DNA of 64,000 nucleotides, from positions 186,001 through 250,000 of the forward strand of contig NZ_FMWR01000014.1 in assembly GCF_900103085.1 (NCBI RefSeq). Direction: 5' to 3'. The DNA comes from Gilliamella mensalis (GTDB taxonomy: Bacteria; Pseudomonadota; Gammaproteobacteria; Enterobacterales; Orbaceae). Below the pieces are notes generated by a model that saw only the letters and a list, made by a program, of their open reading frames with translations, had not been told where the DNA came from and made no database searches. Numbering within the stretch: the first letter of the stretch is position 1; each line of letters begins with the position of its first letter. Below, one piece after another: positions 15,074 to 26,309 of this stretch. Position numbers and translations under genes: made by a program.

Positions 15074-17044
15074 CTAAAAATTAATTTCAGTACCGACAAA
15101 ATAGCGTCTACCTTCTAAGGTTTTACCAAAATCTTCGTTACTAACATCTTTATCAAATAAGTTATAAACACCGACATAAACTTTAGCTTGTTTATGTAAT
15201 TGGTAAGATGCACCGATGTCCCAGAAAGTATAGCCAGGATATTCAACTTTTGTGCCATTACGGTTGTTTGATGACTCCACACCATAATAGGCTATTTTAG
15301 CCCACAAATCCCATTGCTGTGTGGCATACCAATCTAGTTGAGTATTGAATTTTTGTTTCGGTGTACGATTTAAAGATCGTCCTTTATATTGACCACTTTT
15401 TTGTTCTGTTTTTGTCCAAGCATAATTAGAGCTTAATAAAAAATCAGAAAATAAAGGCGTTTTAAATGAAAACTCAAGACCTTTAAGATCAGCTTTACCC
15501 ACATTTTCTCGACCTTGTATAAAATCAAATTTTCTACTATAACCGTTCAATAAACATTTGCTACCACTTTTACGATCACAAATATAATAGGATTGAATTT
15601 TATCTTTATATTTTGTGTAAAATGCGGTCGCCGAAGCATCGATACCATAATCATTGGTATAGCCTATACCAATTTCAAAATTATTTGATTTTTCTGGTTT
15701 TAAATTTGGATTTCCAATGATTACACCATCTGAATATCCACCCCCAGTTACTTGCCCCCAATCAGTTACAACGTAACGCAATTGTGGTGTAGCATAACCT
15801 GTTGAATAACCACCTTTTAAGGTAAAGTTATCATCAATATTCCAAACACTGTAAACCCTAGGATTCCAATTGCTACCATAATTTTCGTCTTTGTTATAAC
15901 GCAATCCTAACGTTAAACTCCAATTTTCTAAAATTCGTAGTTCATCTTCACCAAATAGCGCATAATTCCAACGATCTATTTTTGACAATGTTGTTTTTAA
16001 CTGATTGCCTTTGTCATGTAGCTCTTGATAATTATATTTTCCGCCTAAAGTCAGCATATTAATACTAAAAGGAATAGTAACACGTGTATCTACATCTGTA
16101 TTTCGAATTTTCATCTGTCTTTTAGGGTTATTATTACCTTCATAAGCGACAAATGAAGTGGTAGATACATCACCAAACAAACCATTATGTGTTAGTGCAA
16201 ATGTATTTCGTCTATTATCTCTATTAAAATCACTTCTAGATTTATCTCTTGTTTTACCTGCCGTTGCGTTACTATTTTGTAAAGATCGTCCAAAATCCAA
16301 ATCAAATGTTTGTGTTTCAGTAGCATTTAAAGATAATTTACCATTTAAACTACGTAATTTTTGCCCAGCATGACCACTAAGAAATTCATCTTCGTGACGC
16401 TTTGAATACTGTCCGTACAGTTGAATACCTAAAATATCATCAATAATCGGTCCTATCGTTGAAAAGCTACCAGTGTAGGTATCTTTTTCTTTTGAACGAT
16501 AAGGAATAACCGACTCTAGACGCAAACCACTTTGCCATTTATTTGATACTTTTTTAGTAATAATATTAATAACACCTCCCATTGCATCAGAACCATACAA
16601 TGACGACATAGGACCACGTACAACCTCAATACGTTCAATTGCTGTTAATGGCGGTAACCAACCTTGCTCAAATCCTGAATTATCACTGTTCGGTCTGGTT
16701 TCACGAGTGCTAATTTTTTTACCATCAACTAATATTAAGGTATATTTAGCATCCATCCCGCGAATACTAATATCAGTAGAATCCCCCCCACCGGTGATAT
16801 TTACACCTGGGATATCTTTTAGCGCGTCAGTAACATCGCGATAAGGTTTATTTTCGATCTCTTTAGGTGTAATAACCGAAATGGTTGCTGGCGCTTCTTT
16901 TACTTGTTGAGAAAACCCCGATGCAGTAACAACCATGGTGTCAGTATCTGAATTGCTAACCGCCATAGCAGCACTTGATAATGACAACAAAATACTAGTA
17001 TTAATGACATGTTTTGCCAATTTAATCTTCTTTTTTGCGTTCAT
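15074..17044 (-). CDS. TonB-dependent siderophore receptor (FepA/CirA-like)
   Basis: This 656-residue outer-membrane receptor has a signal peptide (about 1-28, ending SSAAMA), a TonB box (DTMVVTAS), a plug domain (about 45-160, with 'ISVITPKEIENKPYRDVTDALKDIPGVNITGGG' and 'IERIEVVRGPMSSLYGSDAMGGVINIITKK') and a 22-strand barrel ending in the terminal Phe of outer-membrane proteins (YFVGTEINF). The 'RPNSDNSGFEQGWLPPLTAIERIEVVRGP' segment is typical of the FepA/PfeA/CirA group that takes up catecholate siderophores. Exact ligand is not known. It is divergent from a siderophore-binding lipoprotein, with Fur boxes between them, so iron limitation should induce both. Confidence 0.85.
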   Translation of the reverse strand: MNAKKKIKLAKHVINTSILLSLSSAAMAVSNSDTDTMVVTASGFSQQVKEAPATISVITPKEIENKPYRDVTDALKDIPGVNITGGGDSTDISIRGMDAKYTLILVDGKKISTRETRPNSDNSGFEQGWLPPLTAIERIEVVRGPMSSLYGSDAMGGVINIITKKVSNKWQSGLRLESVIPYRSKEKDTYTGSFSTIGPIIDDILGIQLYGQYSKRHEDEFLSGHAGQKLRSLNGKLSLNATETQTFDLDFGRSLQNSNATAGKTRDKSRSDFNRDNRRNTFALTHNGLFGDVSTTSFVAYEGNNNPKRQMKIRNTDVDTRVTIPFSINMLTLGGKYNYQELHDKGNQLKTTLSKIDRWNYALFGEDELRILENWSLTLGLRYNKDENYGSNWNPRVYSVWNIDDNFTLKGGYSTGYATPQLRYVVTDWGQVTGGGYSDGVIIGNPNLKPEKSNNFEIGIGYTNDYGIDASATAFYTKYKDKIQSYYICDRKSGSKCLLNGYSRKFDFIQGRENVGKADLKGLEFSFKTPLFSDFLLSSNYAWTKTEQKSGQYKGRSLNRTPKQKFNTQLDWYATQQWDLWAKIAYYGVESSNNRNGTKVEYPGYTFWDIGASYQLHKQAKVYVGVYNLFDKDVSNEDFGKTLEGRRYFVGTEINF

Positions 17045-17110
17045 TTATTATAATCCCATTATTTATAATGATATTTACAGTTTTATTCATCCTAGGCACA
17101 CTACACCATA

Positions 17111-17191
17111 TGAGAATGATTATCAATATCTTTATAAAAAATTATTTAGATCTAGACAATTTACTTTTATTAAATAATAATTATTATCATT
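17111..17191. promoter_or_regulatory. Fur boxes between receptor and binding-protein genes
   Basis: Two matches to the Fur consensus GATAATGATAATCATTATC are visible: around 17112-17130 (GAGAATGATTATCAATATC) and 17173-17191 (AATAATAATTATTATCATT). One lies on each side of the divergent promoter region, so both genes are probably iron-repressed. Confidence 0.7.
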
Positions 17192-17214
17192 TACAATGAT
17201 GAGAGAAAATTGAT

Positions 17215-18141
17215 ATGAACAAGAAAAAAAAGTTACTTTTGAGTAGTATTGCTGTGATAGTGTTAGGTTTAACCGGCTGCCAATCATCGACAACAATGAA
17301 TGTCACTACTGATAATCAAACAGTGGTCGTTCCTAAAGCACCTAAAAAAGTGGTAGTAATGAACTATGGCGCATTAGATACGTTAGATGCGTTAGGTAAA
17401 GGTTCAATAGTTGCAGCCACCCCACGGTCAGTTATCCCATCTTACTTGCAACAATATAATAACTCCTCGATTACCGATACAGGCAATATGAAAGAACCCA
17501 ATATTGAAACTATCAAGCAGGTTAAGCCAGATTTGATTGTTATTGATGGACGTCAGGCAAGTAAAGCCGAAGATTTATCTAAAATTGCCCCGGTTATTAA
17601 TTTAAGTGTTGATGCCAAAAATTACGTTGAATCAACCAAAGATCATATCCAAGTGCTAGCAAAAATTACGGGAACAGAAAGCAAAGCGGATAGTATCATC
17701 CAATCATTAGATAAAAAAATTCAAAGCACACAAGCCTTAGCTCAAGCCAGTGCTAAAAAGGCTATTGTTGCTATTCATAATGATGGAAAAATGATTCTTA
17801 TCAATTTAAGCTCAAGTGCAGCACTGATTCATGACGTACTAAATGTTAAACGAGCGGTACCACTCACCGTTATGCCTGCGAATAACGCAATAGGCAAGCC
17901 AAAACCAACTTTTGTTGATGATAATTATATTAAATCGGTAAAACCTGATATTGTTTTTGTGGTTGATCGTAGTAAAGCAATCGGCAAACAAGGTATGGCT
18001 GAACACTATTTTTCTCAGCAAGTACTAAACAAAAGTAAAACACATGTGGTTTATTTAACGCCAGATCTATGGTATTTGTCTGGTGGAGGTGCTGAAAGCA
18101 TAAATCGTCAAATTGACGAAGTCATTAATGCATTAAAATAA
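17215..18141 (+). CDS. Siderophore-binding lipoprotein (FatB/CeuE-like)
   Basis: This 308-residue protein has a lipoprotein signal (LGLTGC, Cys22) and the TroA/FhuD-like fold of siderophore-binding proteins: 'PKKVVVMNYGALDTLDALGKG', 'GNMKEPNIETIKQVKPDLIVIDGRQ' and a C-terminal 'VVYLTPDLWYLSGGGAESINRQIDEV'. It resembles CeuE, FatB and YclQ, which hand ferric catecholates to an ABC importer. No permease or ATPase genes follow, as a terminator lies directly downstream, so the importer must be encoded elsewhere. Shine-Dalgarno GAGAGAA precedes the ATG. Confidence 0.85.
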   Translation: MNKKKKLLLSSIAVIVLGLTGCQSSTTMNVTTDNQTVVVPKAPKKVVVMNYGALDTLDALGKGSIVAATPRSVIPSYLQQYNNSSITDTGNMKEPNIETIKQVKPDLIVIDGRQASKAEDLSKIAPVINLSVDAKNYVESTKDHIQVLAKITGTESKADSIIQSLDKKIQSTQALAQASAKKAIVAIHNDGKMILINLSSSAALIHDVLNVKRAVPLTVMPANNAIGKPKPTFVDDNYIKSVKPDIVFVVDRSKAIGKQGMAEHYFSQQVLNKSKTHVVYLTPDLWYLSGGGAESINRQIDEVINALK

Positions 18142-18177
18142 TAGTGTTTAATTAGCAAGTTTAACTTCCTATTCTTT

Positions 18178-18214
18178 AAAAGCCTTTATTGGCAATAAAG
18201 GCTTTATTTTTTAT
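18178..18214 (+). terminator. Terminator after siderophore-binding gene
   Basis: AAAGCCTTTATT pairs with AATAAAGGCTTT over 12 bases with a 3-base loop (GGC), followed by ATTTTTTATT. The rest of the space up to 18474 shows no gene. Confidence 0.85.
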
Positions 18215-18474
18215 TAGATAGATAGTGAAATAATATCCAACAAATAATCCTTTTTATCCAAGTAAACTGGCTACTTTCCGTCGCTATTGCCATAGCTAAT
18301 AAATAAGCCAAAGCATTGTTAATATAAATTTCAAATTTGAAAATCGGTGTATCAACTATAATAAAATGTGATAAAATGCCGACCTCATTTTAATTTGCAA
18401 ATGATAATTAACAAATATAGTTTATTAATTCTCAAACAATACCTCTTTAAATATAAAACACTATTATAAATACT

Positions 18475-19797
18475 ATGAATATCTCACCCCCTACCATTGG
18501 ATTTGTAAGCCTTGGCTGTCCTAAAAACTTAGTTGACTCTGAGCGAATTTTAACCGAACTACGTACACAAGGTTATCAAGTCGTACCTAGCTATGACAAT
18601 GCAGATCTGGTCATTGTTAACACTTGTGGATTTATTGACAGTGCAGTACAAGAATCGCTTGAAGCAATCGGCGAAGCACTAAACGAAAATGGAAAAGTCA
18701 TTGTAACTGGATGCCTTGGTGCCAAAGAAGATCAAATTCGAACCGTACATCCAAAAGTTCTTGAAATATCTGGCCCACATAGCTATGAAGCGGTTTTAAG
18801 TCATGTGAATAAATATGCCCCTAAACCCGAGTACAACCCTTTTACCAGTTTAATCCCGAGTCAAGGCGTTAAATTAACGCCAAAACATTACGCTTATCTT
18901 AAAATTTCTGAAGGCTGCAATCACCGCTGCACATTCTGTATTATTCCATCTTTGCGTGGAGATATGGTTAGCCGACCAATTGGAAATGTCTTGGATGAAG
19001 CAAAACGTTTAGCAGATAGTGGCGTTAAAGAGTTATTGGTCATTGCCCAAGATACTTCAGCTTACGGTATCGACATCAAAAATCGCACCAATTTCTGGAA
19101 TGGAATGCCATTAAAAACTGATATTCAAACCCTGTGTGAACAACTATCAAATTTAGGAATTTGGGTCAGATTGCATTATATGTATCCTTACCCAAGTGTT
19201 GATAATCTAATTCCATTAATGGCGGATGGTAAAATTTTGCCTTATTTAGATGTGCCATTACAACACGCAAGCCCAACTATTTTAAAATCAATGAAACGCC
19301 CCGGATCGATTGAAAGAACCTTAGAACGTATTCACAAGTGGCGCGAAATCTGCCCAAATATTACATTACGTTCAACGTTTATAGTTGGATATCCAGGCGA
19401 AACCGATCAGGATTTTGAACTACTACTTGATTTTTTGTCACAAGCACAATTAGATCGAGTTGGCTGTTTCCCATACAGCCCAGTAGAAGGTGCTGTTGCG
19501 AATGAACTGGCAAACCAAATTCCAGAAACAATCAAACAAGAACGTTTTGATCGTTTTATGCAATTACAGCAAAAAATATCAACGAAAAAATTACATACCA
19601 AAATAGGCAAAACACTAGCTGTTATTATTGACGAAGTTGATGAACAAGGCGCAATAGGTCGCAGCATGGCTGATGCCCCTGAAATCGACGGCGTTGTTTA
19701 TTTAAACGAAGAAAACCAAGTTAATGTTGGTGATATTGTTCAAGTTAACATTGAACATTCTGACGAATACGACTTATGGGGAACGGTTAAACGTTAA
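18475..19797 (+). CDS. rimO: Ribosomal protein S12 methylthiotransferase RimO
   Basis: This 440-residue radical-SAM enzyme methylthiolates the conserved aspartate of ribosomal protein S12. It has the N-terminal UPF0004 domain with cluster cysteines Cys15, Cys51 and Cys80 ([24 protein letters not shown]), the radical-SAM triad Cys148, Cys152 and Cys155 ([10 protein letters not shown]), and a C-terminal TRAM domain ([24 protein letters not shown]). Length and order match E. coli RimO. The MATE gene starts 8 bases after its stop and may be co-transcribed. Confidence 0.97.
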   Translation: MNISPPTIGFVSLGCPKNLVDSERILTELRTQGYQVVPSYDNADLVIVNTCGFIDSAVQESLEAIGEALNENGKVIVTGCLGAKEDQIRTVHPKVLEISGPHSYEAVLSHVNKYAPKPEYNPFTSLIPSQGVKLTPKHYAYLKISEGCNHRCTFCIIPSLRGDMVSRPIGNVLDEAKRLADSGVKELLVIAQDTSAYGIDIKNRTNFWNGMPLKTDIQTLCEQLSNLGIWVRLHYMYPYPSVDNLIPLMADGKILPYLDVPLQHASPTILKSMKRPGSIERTLERIHKWREICPNITLRSTFIVGYPGETDQDFELLLDFLSQAQLDRVGCFPYSPVEGAVANELANQIPETIKQERFDRFMQLQQKISTKKLHTKIGKTLAVIIDEVDEQGAIGRSMADAPEIDGVVYLNEENQVNVGDIVQVNIEHSDEYDLWGTVKR

Positions 19798-19805
19798 TAA
19801 AAACC

Positions 19806-21194
19806 ATGAAACAACATTATAAACACGAAATAAAAAATCTCACTAAATTAGCGGTTCCTGTACTCGTTGCTCAAGTATCACAAACAGCAATCACATTTGT
19901 CGACACCATTATGGCTGGGAATTATAGCAAAACAGCCCTATCTGGTGTGGCTATTGCAGTGTCAATTTGGTTACCCACAATTTTATTTGGACAAGGTTTA
20001 TTAACGGTGTTAACGCCAATTATTTCAAATTTAAATGGCGCAGCCAAACGTGACCAAGTTGCAAATCATACCCGTCAAGGTATAGTAATAGCACTAATCT
20101 TATCAATATTAATGATGTTATTTCTATACCATTCCGACAAGGTCATTAACTTAAGAAGCTCAGCCGATCACCCAATCGATCCAGAAATGGTTGATGTTGC
20201 CGTCTCATTTTTACGCGCCATAATGTGGGGTGTACCTGCATTCTTATTTTTTTTGGTCTACCGAAATCAATGTGAAGGACTATCAAACACAAAGCCAGCA
20301 ATGGTGATCATATTCATTGCTCTCCTTGCCAACATTCCAATTAACTATGTTTTAATCTATGGAAAATTAGGCTTACCTGCTTTTGGTGGTGCTGGCTGCG
20401 GTATTACAGCGGCAATCATATTTTGGCTTATGTTTATATTAATACGCTTATATACACTCACTAGCGTAAACCAACGAGACATTCGTCAAACACCAATCAA
20501 AAAGCTGATTGACTTTACCATAATCAAGAGAATTGTTGTGCTTGGTACTCCTCTTGCGCTGGCTTACTTTTTTGAAATGAGCTTATTTGCTGTGATTGCA
20601 TTATTAATTGCCCCATTAGGTCAAATAACCGTTGCTGCACATCAAATTATATTTACCATCAGTAGTTTAACCTTCGCTATTCCATTATCTCTTGGTGTTG
20701 CAACCAGTATTCGTGTTGGTTATTTACTGGGTAATAAAAAACCTGCATTAGCCAAACAAACCGCCTATATTAGTTTAGCTATATCGCTTGCCATGGCAAT
20801 AATTGTTGCGTTAATTTTAGTTATTTTTAAAGCACCGATTGTCGCTCTATTCACCAAAGAAACAGCCGTCATGGCTATCTGTATGCAGCTCATTATATTA
20901 TTAGCTATTTATCAAGCATCAGATTATTTACAAGTAGTAGCAAGTAACGTACTACGAGGTTACAAAGATACCCAAAGCATCTTTTTTATCACCCTACTTT
21001 CTTATTGGGTAGTTGGACTGCCCGTTGGCTATGTTTTAGGATTAACCAACCTAATCATTGAACCAATTGGCGCAGCTGGTTTTTGGATAGGTATCATATC
21101 AGGACTTGCTGTTGCGGCATTACTATTAATAGCTAGGATGATCTACATCCAAAAACAACCCGTTGATGTTATTTTAGAACGAGCATCAAAATAA
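19806..21194 (+). CDS. mdtK: MATE family multidrug efflux pump (NorM/MdtK)
   Basis: This 462-residue inner-membrane protein has about twelve helices and the marks of NorM-type MATE pumps: 'KNLTKLAVPVLVAQVSQTAITFVDTIMAGNYSKTALSGVAIAVSIW' at the start and 'YQASDYLQVVASNVLRGYKDT' in the second half. Such pumps export cationic drugs and dyes in exchange for sodium or protons. It follows rimO closely. The gene symbol is by family resemblance; a norM name would serve equally. Confidence 0.88.
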   Translation: MKQHYKHEIKNLTKLAVPVLVAQVSQTAITFVDTIMAGNYSKTALSGVAIAVSIWLPTILFGQGLLTVLTPIISNLNGAAKRDQVANHTRQGIVIALILSILMMLFLYHSDKVINLRSSADHPIDPEMVDVAVSFLRAIMWGVPAFLFFLVYRNQCEGLSNTKPAMVIIFIALLANIPINYVLIYGKLGLPAFGGAGCGITAAIIFWLMFILIRLYTLTSVNQRDIRQTPIKKLIDFTIIKRIVVLGTPLALAYFFEMSLFAVIALLIAPLGQITVAAHQIIFTISSLTFAIPLSLGVATSIRVGYLLGNKKPALAKQTAYISLAISLAMAIIVALILVIFKAPIVALFTKETAVMAICMQLIILLAIYQASDYLQVVASNVLRGYKDTQSIFFITLLSYWVVGLPVGYVLGLTNLIIEPIGAAGFWIGIISGLAVAALLLIARMIYIQKQPVDVILERASK

Positions 21195-21566
21195 AATTAC
21201 CTATATAAGAATTTAATAATATAGAAAGGATTAACTACATTTTTATAATAACTAATTATTGATTTTTCAATAATTAAAAAAATGAGTTAATTCTTTAATA
21301 ATTATCGACAAGTAGCCATTTTTGGCTATAATTTAGGCATGAGTCCAAAATAGCAAACCAGCCGATAAAAGAAACCTTTTCACTTTCTCCTTGTCGATAT
21401 CAATCCCTAAATTAGGTTTGTCACTAATATCAGTATCATCTTGAGCAATAATACTTCTATTAAATGATCATTTATTAATATTCGAATTAAATAATATTGC
21501 TTAATATTTTGAATAAAAATATAATTTCTGCAAACTAAAATTGATATAATAAATACTGTTATTGTA
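21195..21566. other. Spacer with inverted repeat, no gene
   Basis: No gene is seen. TAGCCA and TGGCTA (21313-21327) form a small hairpin that may end the mdtK transcript. ATCGACAAG (21304-21312) and CTTGTCGAT (21390-21398) are an inverted pair 77 bases apart. Confidence 0.35.
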
Positions 21567-23141
21567 ATGATAAAAAAAGAAAATCTATTTTCGCACAGCA
21601 CGTGTATTTGTCTTTCTATTTTGCTTATTTATCTATTAGGTTTCGAGCAAAAATTGGATCGTATATGTCTAACTTACTTTTCCCTTATCTTTTTAGGGCG
21701 ATTTACTTTTTTCCGAATCTTTTTTGGCATATGGTTTGTCATAGCGGCACTCTATCTACCTGTGGGATTTTATTATGGTCCACCTAACGTTGCGGTGATT
21801 AGTGCTATCACTGAAACAGATATTGATGAAATGACAGAGTTTTGTTCACAACTGCCTAGTTATTTCTATTTTGTTCCACTAATCTTAATATTATTTTTTA
21901 TTATCTTATTTAAAAAATTTTCGTTTCCAAAAACTACCAATCGCTATTTAATTATTTTTGTATTAGGATTATGTTGTTATAAACCAATAAAAATAATTGC
22001 CCAGTATCGCCCAAACACTTTCAGTTCAATAACTTACTCTTTTTTAAAAAATATTAAATATCCAATTTTAGAGTTTAGCCTGGCATTTTATGAAAGTACA
22101 AAAATATATTTAACCGAAAAGCAGCTGCAACTTAAACAAATTGAGCAAACAAATAGCATTCCAATTGTATCGGTTAATCCAAAGCATAAAACCTACATTA
22201 TTATCATTGGTGAAAGCGTTCGAAAAGACTATATGAGTGCGTATGGTTTTAAATATGATAATACACCGTTTGCCCGTAACCATGCTAGTGTTATTTGGGA
22301 TGGATTAATCACACCTGCCCCAAATACTCAATCATCAATTCCACACCTCATTAGCCAATCCATCTTTTCTGAGGAAAAAAAAGTAAATGCCCAACTAAAT
22401 AATAATATTGTTAGCATTGCTAATGATGCTGGGTTTGAAACTTATTGGCTTTCAAATCAAGGTAAATTAGGTGCAATTGAAATTACCGTACCTCGTATTG
22501 CTGCTTATGCAAAGCATTCTTTTTATACCAAAAAAGGCGAATATAACGGCAAATCATCAAGAGGAAAACATGACACCTTATTATTACCTGAATTAGACAA
22601 TATTGTATCGACAGAAGATAATAAACCAAAACTTATTGTTATGCATCTGATCGGCTCACACTCTAACTTTTGTAGGCGATTAGAATTTAAAGTACAGTTT
22701 GATCTAAATAATAAAAACATCTCTTGTTATGTCAGTAGCATTAAAGAAACAGATGATCTTATTGCACAAACCATCAATATATTAAAAAAACATAATCAAG
22801 ATTATTCTGTTGTTTATTTTGCCGATCATGGCCTTGCACATGCAGATCAATATAATGATTTAAGACACAATCCAAACTATCAAGATAGCTATCGAGTTCC
22901 ATTTATCTTTTTTGATTCAGATAAATCCTCCCAACAAAAAATTAATAAACAAATATCGGGATTCCAACTAGTTTATTTGTTAAGCAACTGGATGGGGGTT
23001 AAATTAGATGTAAAACATGATTATATGCAAAATGAGCTTTCTGAGATACCCGAACAACAGAATATCAAAGTTAAAGATTGGGATAACAATAAATTATATC
23101 AATTTAATAAATTAAAAAACGACCCAAATCCTTTTAATTAA
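21567..23141 (+). CDS. Phosphoethanolamine transferase, OpgE (YbiP)-like
   Basis: This 524-residue protein has four to five N-terminal membrane helices (to about residue 140) and a periplasmic sulfatase-fold domain. Catalytic parts are visible: Glu216 in IIIIGESVRKD, the likely nucleophile Thr254 in PNTQSSIPHL, and a metal-binding DHG motif in YFADHGLAHADQY. Compared with EptA or CptA, the pattern 'YGPPNVAVISAITETDIDEMTEF' and 'LIVMHLIGSH' is closest to E. coli OpgE (YbiP, 527 residues), which modifies periplasmic glucans. Lipid A as substrate cannot be excluded. A bidirectional terminator follows. Confidence 0.75.
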   Translation: MIKKENLFSHSTCICLSILLIYLLGFEQKLDRICLTYFSLIFLGRFTFFRIFFGIWFVIAALYLPVGFYYGPPNVAVISAITETDIDEMTEFCSQLPSYFYFVPLILILFFIILFKKFSFPKTTNRYLIIFVLGLCCYKPIKIIAQYRPNTFSSITYSFLKNIKYPILEFSLAFYESTKIYLTEKQLQLKQIEQTNSIPIVSVNPKHKTYIIIIGESVRKDYMSAYGFKYDNTPFARNHASVIWDGLITPAPNTQSSIPHLISQSIFSEEKKVNAQLNNNIVSIANDAGFETYWLSNQGKLGAIEITVPRIAAYAKHSFYTKKGEYNGKSSRGKHDTLLLPELDNIVSTEDNKPKLIVMHLIGSHSNFCRRLEFKVQFDLNNKNISCYVSSIKETDDLIAQTINILKKHNQDYSVVYFADHGLAHADQYNDLRHNPNYQDSYRVPFIFFDSDKSSQQKINKQISGFQLVYLLSNWMGVKLDVKHDYMQNELSEIPEQQNIKVKDWDNNKLYQFNKLKNDPNPFN

Positions 23142-23160
23142 TAGTCATTATTTAAATAAT

Positions 23161-23197
23161 AAAAAACGCCATCAATATTTCACTGATGGCGTTTTTT
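23161..23197. terminator. Bidirectional terminator between transferase and tkt
   Basis: AAAAAACGCCATCA and TGATGGCGTTTTTT form a 14-base stem with a 9-base loop. It serves both converging genes. Confidence 0.9.
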
Positions 23198-23212
23198 AGT
23201 ATAATAAATTAA

Positions 23213-25219
23213 CTATTTCAATAAACTATTTGCTTGCGCAAGTACATTTTCAACAGTAAAGCCAAACTCTTTAAACAGTTGATCCGCTGGACCTGATTCA
23301 CCAAAGCTTGTCATGCCAATTACTTTACCATTAAGGCCAACATATTTATACCAATAATCGCTAATACCCGCTTCAATAGCAAGGCGGGCTGTGACTGACG
23401 ATGGCAATACTGACTCTTTATAAGCCTGATCTTGTTTATCAAACACATCAGTTGATGGCATTGATACCACCCGCACTTTTTTACCTGCTTGTGTCAATTG
23501 TTGATAAGCTTCAACGGCAAGTTCAACTTCTGAACCCGTCGCAATAATAATTAAATCTGGTGTACCTATGCAATCATTTAAGATATAACCACCGCGATAT
23601 ACATCAGCTAATTGATGAGCAGTGCGATCTTGTTGTTTAAGATTTTGTCGTGAAAAAATCAGCGCTGTTGGACCGTCTTTACGTTCTATTGCATATTGCC
23701 ACGCAATAGCTGACTCGACTTGATCGCATGGTCGCCAAGTACTCACATTAGGCGTCATACGTAAGCTTGCCATTTGCTCAACAGGTTGATGCGTTGGTCC
23801 ATCTTCACCCAAGCCAATTGAATCATGAGTATAGACAAATAAAGCTCGAATCTTCATTAATGCCGCCATTCGAATGGCATTACGTGCATATTCCATAAAC
23901 ATTAAGAATGTTGCACCATAAGGAATAAATCCACCATGTAATGCAATACCATTCATAATAGCAGACATACCAAATTCACGCACACCATAATGGATATAAT
24001 TACCATCCGCATTAGCTAAGATCTCTTTAGAGCCTGACCACATGGTTAAATTACTTGGTGCTAAATCAGCCGAACCACCTAAAAACTCAGGTAAAGCAGG
24101 GGCAAACGCTTCAATAGCATTTTGTGATGCTTTACGGGTAGCAATTGTTGCTGGATTTGCTTGGAGTTTATTCACCATATCGTTAGCAATTTGTGACCAA
24201 TTTACCGGCAAATCACCATTAACACGACGCTTAAATTCTTTGGCTAATTCAGGATAAACCTTAGCATAAGCATCAAAACGAATATTCCATTCATCTTCGA
24301 TCTGCTTACCTTTAGCTTTAGCATCCCAAGCATCATAATAGTCTTTAGGAATTTCAAAAGCAGGATAATTCCAACCAAGTGCCTTACGTGTTGCTTCAAT
24401 TTCGGCATCACCTAATGGTGCACCATGGCTTTCATGGCTACCGGCTTTATTTGGCGAACCAAAACCAATCACTGTTTTACACATTAATAATGATGGTTTA
24501 TCGGTTACTGCCTGCGCTTGCTCGATGGCTTCTTTTAACGCTTTAGCATCATGACCATCAATACTACGGATAACATGCCAGCCGTAAGCTTCAAAACGTT
24601 TTGCAGTATCATCAGTAAACCAACCTTCAACTTCACCATCGATTGAAATACCATTATCATCATAAAACGCAATAAGTTTACCTAATTTAAGAGTACCTGC
24701 TAACGAACATACTTCGTGCGAAATACCTTCCATCATACAACCATCACCCATAAACACATAAGTATGGTGATCAACAATAGTATGATTAGGCTTATTAAAT
24801 TGTGCAGCTAAGGTTCTTTCGGCAATAGCCATACCTACGGCATTAGCAATACCTTGACCTAGAGGTCCGGTTGTTGTTTCAACACCCGGTACATAACCAT
24901 ATTCAGGGTGTCCTGCAGTTTTTGAATGCAACTGACGAAAGTTTTTTAGATCATCAATGGTCACGTCATAACCGGTTAAATGTAATAGACTATAGATCAA
25001 CATAGAAGCATGACCATTTGATAAAATAAAACGGTCGCGATCAGCCCATTTTGGGTTGTTTGGATTATGTTTTAAAAAGCCACGCCAAAGCACTTCAGCC
25101 ATATCTGCCATACCCATCGGCGCACCAGGATGCCCTGATTTTGCTTTCTGTACGCCATCCATGCCCAATGCCCTTATCGCATTCGCCAGTTCGCGGTGAG
25201 ATAGTGTGGTTGCATTCAT
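23213..25219 (-). CDS. tkt: Transketolase
   Basis: Transketolase moves two-carbon units between sugar phosphates in the pentose phosphate pathway, using thiamine diphosphate. The chosen start at 25219 ([20 protein letters not shown]) has GGAGA 9 bases upstream and gives 668 residues, close to E. coli TktA; a longer in-frame start at 25288 is unlikely. Seen are the cofactor motif [32 protein letters not shown], the active-site [17 protein letters not shown] and the domain-2 '[17 protein letters not shown]'. The transaldolase gene lies upstream on the same strand but has its own terminator. Confidence 0.97.
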   Translation of the reverse strand: MNATTLSHRELANAIRALGMDGVQKAKSGHPGAPMGMADMAEVLWRGFLKHNPNNPKWADRDRFILSNGHASMLIYSLLHLTGYDVTIDDLKNFRQLHSKTAGHPEYGYVPGVETTTGPLGQGIANAVGMAIAERTLAAQFNKPNHTIVDHHTYVFMGDGCMMEGISHEVCSLAGTLKLGKLIAFYDDNGISIDGEVEGWFTDDTAKRFEAYGWHVIRSIDGHDAKALKEAIEQAQAVTDKPSLLMCKTVIGFGSPNKAGSHESHGAPLGDAEIEATRKALGWNYPAFEIPKDYYDAWDAKAKGKQIEDEWNIRFDAYAKVYPELAKEFKRRVNGDLPVNWSQIANDMVNKLQANPATIATRKASQNAIEAFAPALPEFLGGSADLAPSNLTMWSGSKEILANADGNYIHYGVREFGMSAIMNGIALHGGFIPYGATFLMFMEYARNAIRMAALMKIRALFVYTHDSIGLGEDGPTHQPVEQMASLRMTPNVSTWRPCDQVESAIAWQYAIERKDGPTALIFSRQNLKQQDRTAHQLADVYRGGYILNDCIGTPDLIIIATGSEVELAVEAYQQLTQAGKKVRVVSMPSTDVFDKQDQAYKESVLPSSVTARLAIEAGISDYWYKYVGLNGKVIGMTSFGESGPADQLFKEFGFTVENVLAQANSLLK

Positions 25220-25325
25220 ATTATAATCTCCAAAAAAATTTTTTGAGTGAAAATTTGTTAATGCCTGCAAGGTGGATATCACTTGCAAAATAATTAGTTA
25301 AATTAACAAAAATTAGTATAAAAAT

Positions 25326-25341
25326 GGGGAGCTAACTCCCC
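25326..25341 (-). terminator. Terminator after transaldolase
   Basis: GGGGAG pairs with CTCCCC around CTAA; the minus strand continues ATTTTTA. It separates tal from tkt. Confidence 0.75.
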
Positions 25342-25358
25342 TATCATGTGTAATATGA

Positions 25359-26309
25359 TTATAGCAGTGCGCCAATCATATCCTCTAATTTTCCTTGATC
25401 AACGGCAAATGCGCGAATGCCTTCGGCTAATTTTTCAACTGCCATGGCATCACTATTATGTTGCCACCTAAATTCAGCTTCGGTCATTGGTGCAGGGCGC
25501 TCAACCAAAGATTGATTTGGATTAAGTTTTTGCACAACAGACGCATTTGATTGTTGCATTTCGGCAAGTAAATTAGGTGAAATTGTTAACCTATCACAAC
25601 CAGCTAATGCCAAAATCTGATCGACTTTACGGAAGCTTGCGCCCATCACAACTGTTTTATAACCATGTTGTTTATAATAATTAAAAATATTACGCACAGA
25701 AACAACGCCCGGATCTTCATCAGCCACATAAGGATCGATTGGTTTTTTAGCTTGATACCAATCATAAATACGCCCTACAAATGGCGAAATTAAAAAGGCA
25801 TTGACTTCAGCACACGCACGCGCTTGTGCGAACGAAAATAGTAACGTCAAATTACAGTTAATACCTTCTTTTTCAAGTACTTCTGCTGCTTTAATACCTT
25901 CCCACGTTGATGCAATCTTAATTAAAATACGAGACTTATCAATGCCTTTTTCTTGATAAAGTGCAATGATTTTACGCGCTTTTTCAATACAACCTTGTTT
26001 ATCGAAAGATAAACGCGCATCCACTTCGGTCGAAATTCGTCCTGGAACGGTTTTTAAAATCTCAGCACCAATATTCACCGCAACTTGATCACACGCATTA
26101 ACTAACTGCTGTTCTTTACTGCCACCTAATTTTTTAGCGGTTTGCACTGCAGAATCAATTAAATTGCGATATTGAGGAAGTTGTGCTGCTTTCAAAACAA
26201 GAGAGGGATTCGTTGTTGCATCTTCGGGGGAAAACTGCTTAATCGAATCGATATCACCCGTATCAGCTACCACCACAGTTAATTTTTTAAATTCATCTAA
26301 TTGACTCAT
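25359..26309 (-). CDS. tal: Transaldolase
   Basis: Transaldolase exchanges three-carbon units between sedoheptulose 7-phosphate and glyceraldehyde 3-phosphate. The start at 26309 ([21 protein letters not shown]) matches E. coli TalB and gives 316 residues; a longer reading to 26438 adds an unlikely hydrophobic extension. Motifs seen: the DATTNPSL phosphate-binding segment, the Schiff-base lysine region [13 protein letters not shown], and '[32 protein letters not shown]'. With tkt and pdxST nearby, ribose 5-phosphate supply and use are well represented in this window. Confidence 0.96.
   Translation of the reverse strand: MSQLDEFKKLTVVVADTGDIDSIKQFSPEDATTNPSLVLKAAQLPQYRNLIDSAVQTAKKLGGSKEQQLVNACDQVAVNIGAEILKTVPGRISTEVDARLSFDKQGCIEKARKIIALYQEKGIDKSRILIKIASTWEGIKAAEVLEKEGINCNLTLLFSFAQARACAEVNAFLISPFVGRIYDWYQAKKPIDPYVADEDPGVVSVRNIFNYYKQHGYKTVVMGASFRKVDQILALAGCDRLTISPNLLAEMQQSNASVVQKLNPNQSLVERPAPMTEAEFRWQHNSDAMAVEKLAEGIRAFAVDQGKLEDMIGALL

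Noticed and set aside
21304-21398. Inverted pair ATCGACAAG / CTTGTCGAT as ends of a mini-transposon
   Set aside because: Only 9 bases long, no target duplication visible, no second copy noticed.
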